Both the position numbers and the translations under genes were made by a program. From assembly GCA_007125255.1 (NCBI GenBank), contig SLDM01000541.1:1-5373 (forward strand): 5,373 bases of DNA, given 5' to 3'. This DNA comes from Phycisphaerales bacterium (GTDB taxonomy: Bacteria; Planctomycetota; Phycisphaerae; Phycisphaerales; SM1A02). The notes beneath the pieces are model-generated. The model searched no databases, was not told the DNA's origin, and was given only the letters and a program-made list of their open reading frames with translations. Each line of letters starts with the position of its first letter. The first letter of the stretch is position 1. This document shows positions 4,059-5,373 of this stretch, one piece after another.

Positions 4059-5373
4059 ATGCGGCTTCCGGTGCTTCACGGCGCGGGCGATGCCGCGGCC
4101 GCGATCGATCCGCATCCCCTCGAGGAGCTGCGGACGCAGATTGCCGGCGAGGTGCGTCTCGACCGTCACAACCGTCTGCTCTATGCGACGGATGCGAGCA
4201 TCTACCAGGTCGAACCGATCGGCGTGGTCATTCCCCGGTCGATCGATGACGTGATCCATACCGTGCGGTTCTGCGCCGAACGCGGCCTGCCGCTTCTGCC
4301 GCGCGGCGGGGGGACCTCGCTCGCCGGGCAGACCGTCAACCACGCGGTCGTCATCGACTTCTCCGTCCACTGCAACCGGCTGCTGCAGATCGATGAGTCG
4401 GCGCGCACCGCCGAGGTCGAGCCCGGCATCGTGCTGGCGCAGCTCAACCAGCGGCTCGCCCCGCACGGGCTCATGTTCGGGCCCGACGTCGCGACCGCCT
4501 CCCACGCCAATCTCGGCGGGATGATCGGAAACAACTCTGCCGGGGCGTATTCCGTTCGATACGGCCGTACCGTGGACAACCTGCTCGCGCTCGAGGTCGT
4601 GCTTGCCGACGGGAGGCGATTTCGTCTTGATGAAGGCGCCTCGGAACGCGATCCCGAGATCGCCACCCTCACCCGCGCGGTCTTTGACATCATCGATCCC
4701 GTTACGGATCAGATCGACCGGGCGTACCCGAAGAATCTGCGCCACGTCGACGGGTACAACCTCGACCTGCTGCTCGCGCAGCGCCGTGCGTCCGCGCCGG
4801 GCACCTTTGACCGCGTCAACCTGGCCCATCTCTTCTGCGGCGCCGAGGGGACGCTCGGCATGACGCTCAGCGCGACGCTCGCGCTCGTGCCGGTTCCCGA
4901 GGAGCGGGAACTGGCGATCCTCGCCTTTCCCGACGTGGACGCCGCCCTCGAGGCGGTCAGCGCGATCCTTGAGACCGAACCCGCGGCGGTTGAACTGGTC
5001 GACGATACCGTCATCCACCTTGCGCTCAAGAACGCGGAGTGCCGGCGTTCGGTCGAGCTCCTGCCGCGCGATCCTGAATCGATGGCCGTGCCCGAAGCGG
5101 TGCCCAAAGCGGTACCCGGTGCGGTGCTCTACGTCGAGTACTTCGCCGGGTCGCGCGAAGAGCTGGACGAGCGCTTCGCCGCGCTCGAGCGCGCCTGTCC
5201 GAACCGGCCCCGGCGCCGATTCGCCGACCCCGTGGAGCGGGCTCGGGCGTGGAATCTTCGCGCCTCGGGCGAGCCGCTGCTGCACGGGGTGCCCGGGCGG
5301 CGGAAGCCGCTCACCTTCATCGAAGACGTTGCGGTCGATCCCGGCCACCTGCCCGAGTTCATCCGGCGGTTCC
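4059..5373 (+). CDS. FAD-binding oxidase/dehydrogenase of the GlcD/YdiJ type, 3'-truncated
   Basis: The frame runs off the right edge, with 438 codons visible. It opens as a VAO/PCMH-type FAD domain: ATDASIYQVEP, then the pyrophosphate loop PRGGGTSLAGQ (residues 81-91), EPGIVLAQLN, LMFGPDVATASHANLGGMIGNNSAG (about 137-162) and FCGAEGTLG (259-267). A FAD-oxidase C-terminal domain begins near 290 and includes RRKPLTFIEDVAVDP near the edge. Together these fit the roughly 1000-residue family in which D-lactate/D-2-hydroxyacid-type dehydrogenase is fused to a C-terminal Fe-S (GlpC-like) region. E. coli YdiJ, described as a D-2-hydroxyglutarate dehydrogenase, is an example. The Fe-S part would lie outside the window, so that fusion is inferred. 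ATG 4059 follows GGAAAAG (4045-4051). A TTG at 4032, directly after the upstream stop and preceded by GGAG, is an alternative adding nine residues. Probably cytoplasmic or membrane-peripheral: no signal peptide. Confidence 0.88.
   Translation, partial: MRLPVLHGAGDAAAAIDPHPLEELRTQIAGEVRLDRHNRLLYATDASIYQVEPIGVVIPRSIDDVIHTVRFCAERGLPLLPRGGGTSLAGQTVNHAVVIDFSVHCNRLLQIDESARTAEVEPGIVLAQLNQRLAPHGLMFGPDVATASHANLGGMIGNNSAGAYSVRYGRTVDNLLALEVVLADGRRFRLDEGASERDPEIATLTRAVFDIIDPVTDQIDRAYPKNLRHVDGYNLDLLLAQRRASAPGTFDRVNLAHLFCGAEGTLGMTLSATLALVPVPEERELAILAFPDVDAALEAVSAILETEPAAVELVDDTVIHLALKNAECRRSVELLPRDPESMAVPEAVPKAVPGAVLYVEYFAGSREELDERFAALERACPNRPRRRFADPVERARAWNLRASGEPLLHGVPGRRKPLTFIEDVAVDPGHLPEFIRRF
5088..5123 (+). 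repeat. in-frame 12-bp tandem repeat (3 copies) within the FAD-oxidase gene
   Basis: GTGCCCGAAGCG, GTGCCCAAAGCG and GTACCCGGTGCG follow each other exactly in frame and encode VPEA-VPKA-VPGA (residues 344-355). Copies one and two differ at one base, copies one and three at three. The repeat sits in the FAD-oxidase C-terminal domain just before the strand VLYVEYFA, most likely in a surface loop. Confidence 0.75.

Noticed and set aside
4053..5348. 431-codon minus-strand open frame opposite the FAD oxidase
   Set aside because: The + strand frame carries the FAD-binding motifs and runs through the window edge. The antisense frame is a codon-bias shadow.

Overview
The window looks like chromosomal DNA from a high-GC, Gram-negative-type bacterium, most likely a planctomycete of the Phycisphaerae. 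The main clue is the C-terminal domain of the second complete gene: two calcium-loop repeats of the form CPxDL...VFDLL.LL..WGxC that end the protein in Gly-Cys. I know this pattern as the 'GC-type' dockerin found on many secreted Phycisphaerae proteins. The sigma-factor fragment at the left edge and the fused lipoprotein-like/thioredoxin protein also fit this phylum. The assignment is inferred from protein style, not from a marker gene.

All five recognisable genes lie on the + strand. (1) 1-276 is the 3' end of an ECF-type sigma factor (region 4 only). It overlaps by 11 bp (2) 266-781, a small single-pass membrane protein placed like an anti-sigma or sigma-partner protein but without a recognised domain. 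(3) 782-1254 has no convincing gene. It holds two arrays of 7-8 bp degenerate repeats in opposite orientation, about 230 bp apart, with two hairpins sharing the core CATGCTT/AAGCATG between them. (4) 1255-2589 is a secreted beta-propeller (lactonase/YVTN-like) ending in the GC-type dockerin. (5) 2745-4031 is a secreted two-domain protein: an N-terminal region resembling DUF2092/LolA-like lipoprotein-binding folds, then a TlpA/AhpC-type thioredoxin domain with an intact WCRPC active site. (6) 4059-5373 is the N-terminal part of a large FAD-dependent oxidase/dehydrogenase of the GlcD/YdiJ type, cut by the window edge.

The sigma-factor gene and the membrane-protein gene form one translationally coupled unit. 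The propeller gene has a good Shine-Dalgarno and probably its own promoter. The thioredoxin gene follows after a 155-bp gap containing dyad symmetry and a TACAAT -10-like box, and the FAD oxidase gene starts within 30 bp of its stop, so the last two are probably cotranscribed. The propeller carries six cysteines after its signal peptide (a CPGC pair plus four symmetrically placed dockerin cysteines) and sits next to an exported thiol-disulfide protein. A functional link is possible but is inference only.

I found no transposase, CRISPR array, tRNA, rRNA or phage gene, and no clear novel multi-gene system. The least explained DNA is the repeat and hairpin region at 782-1154.
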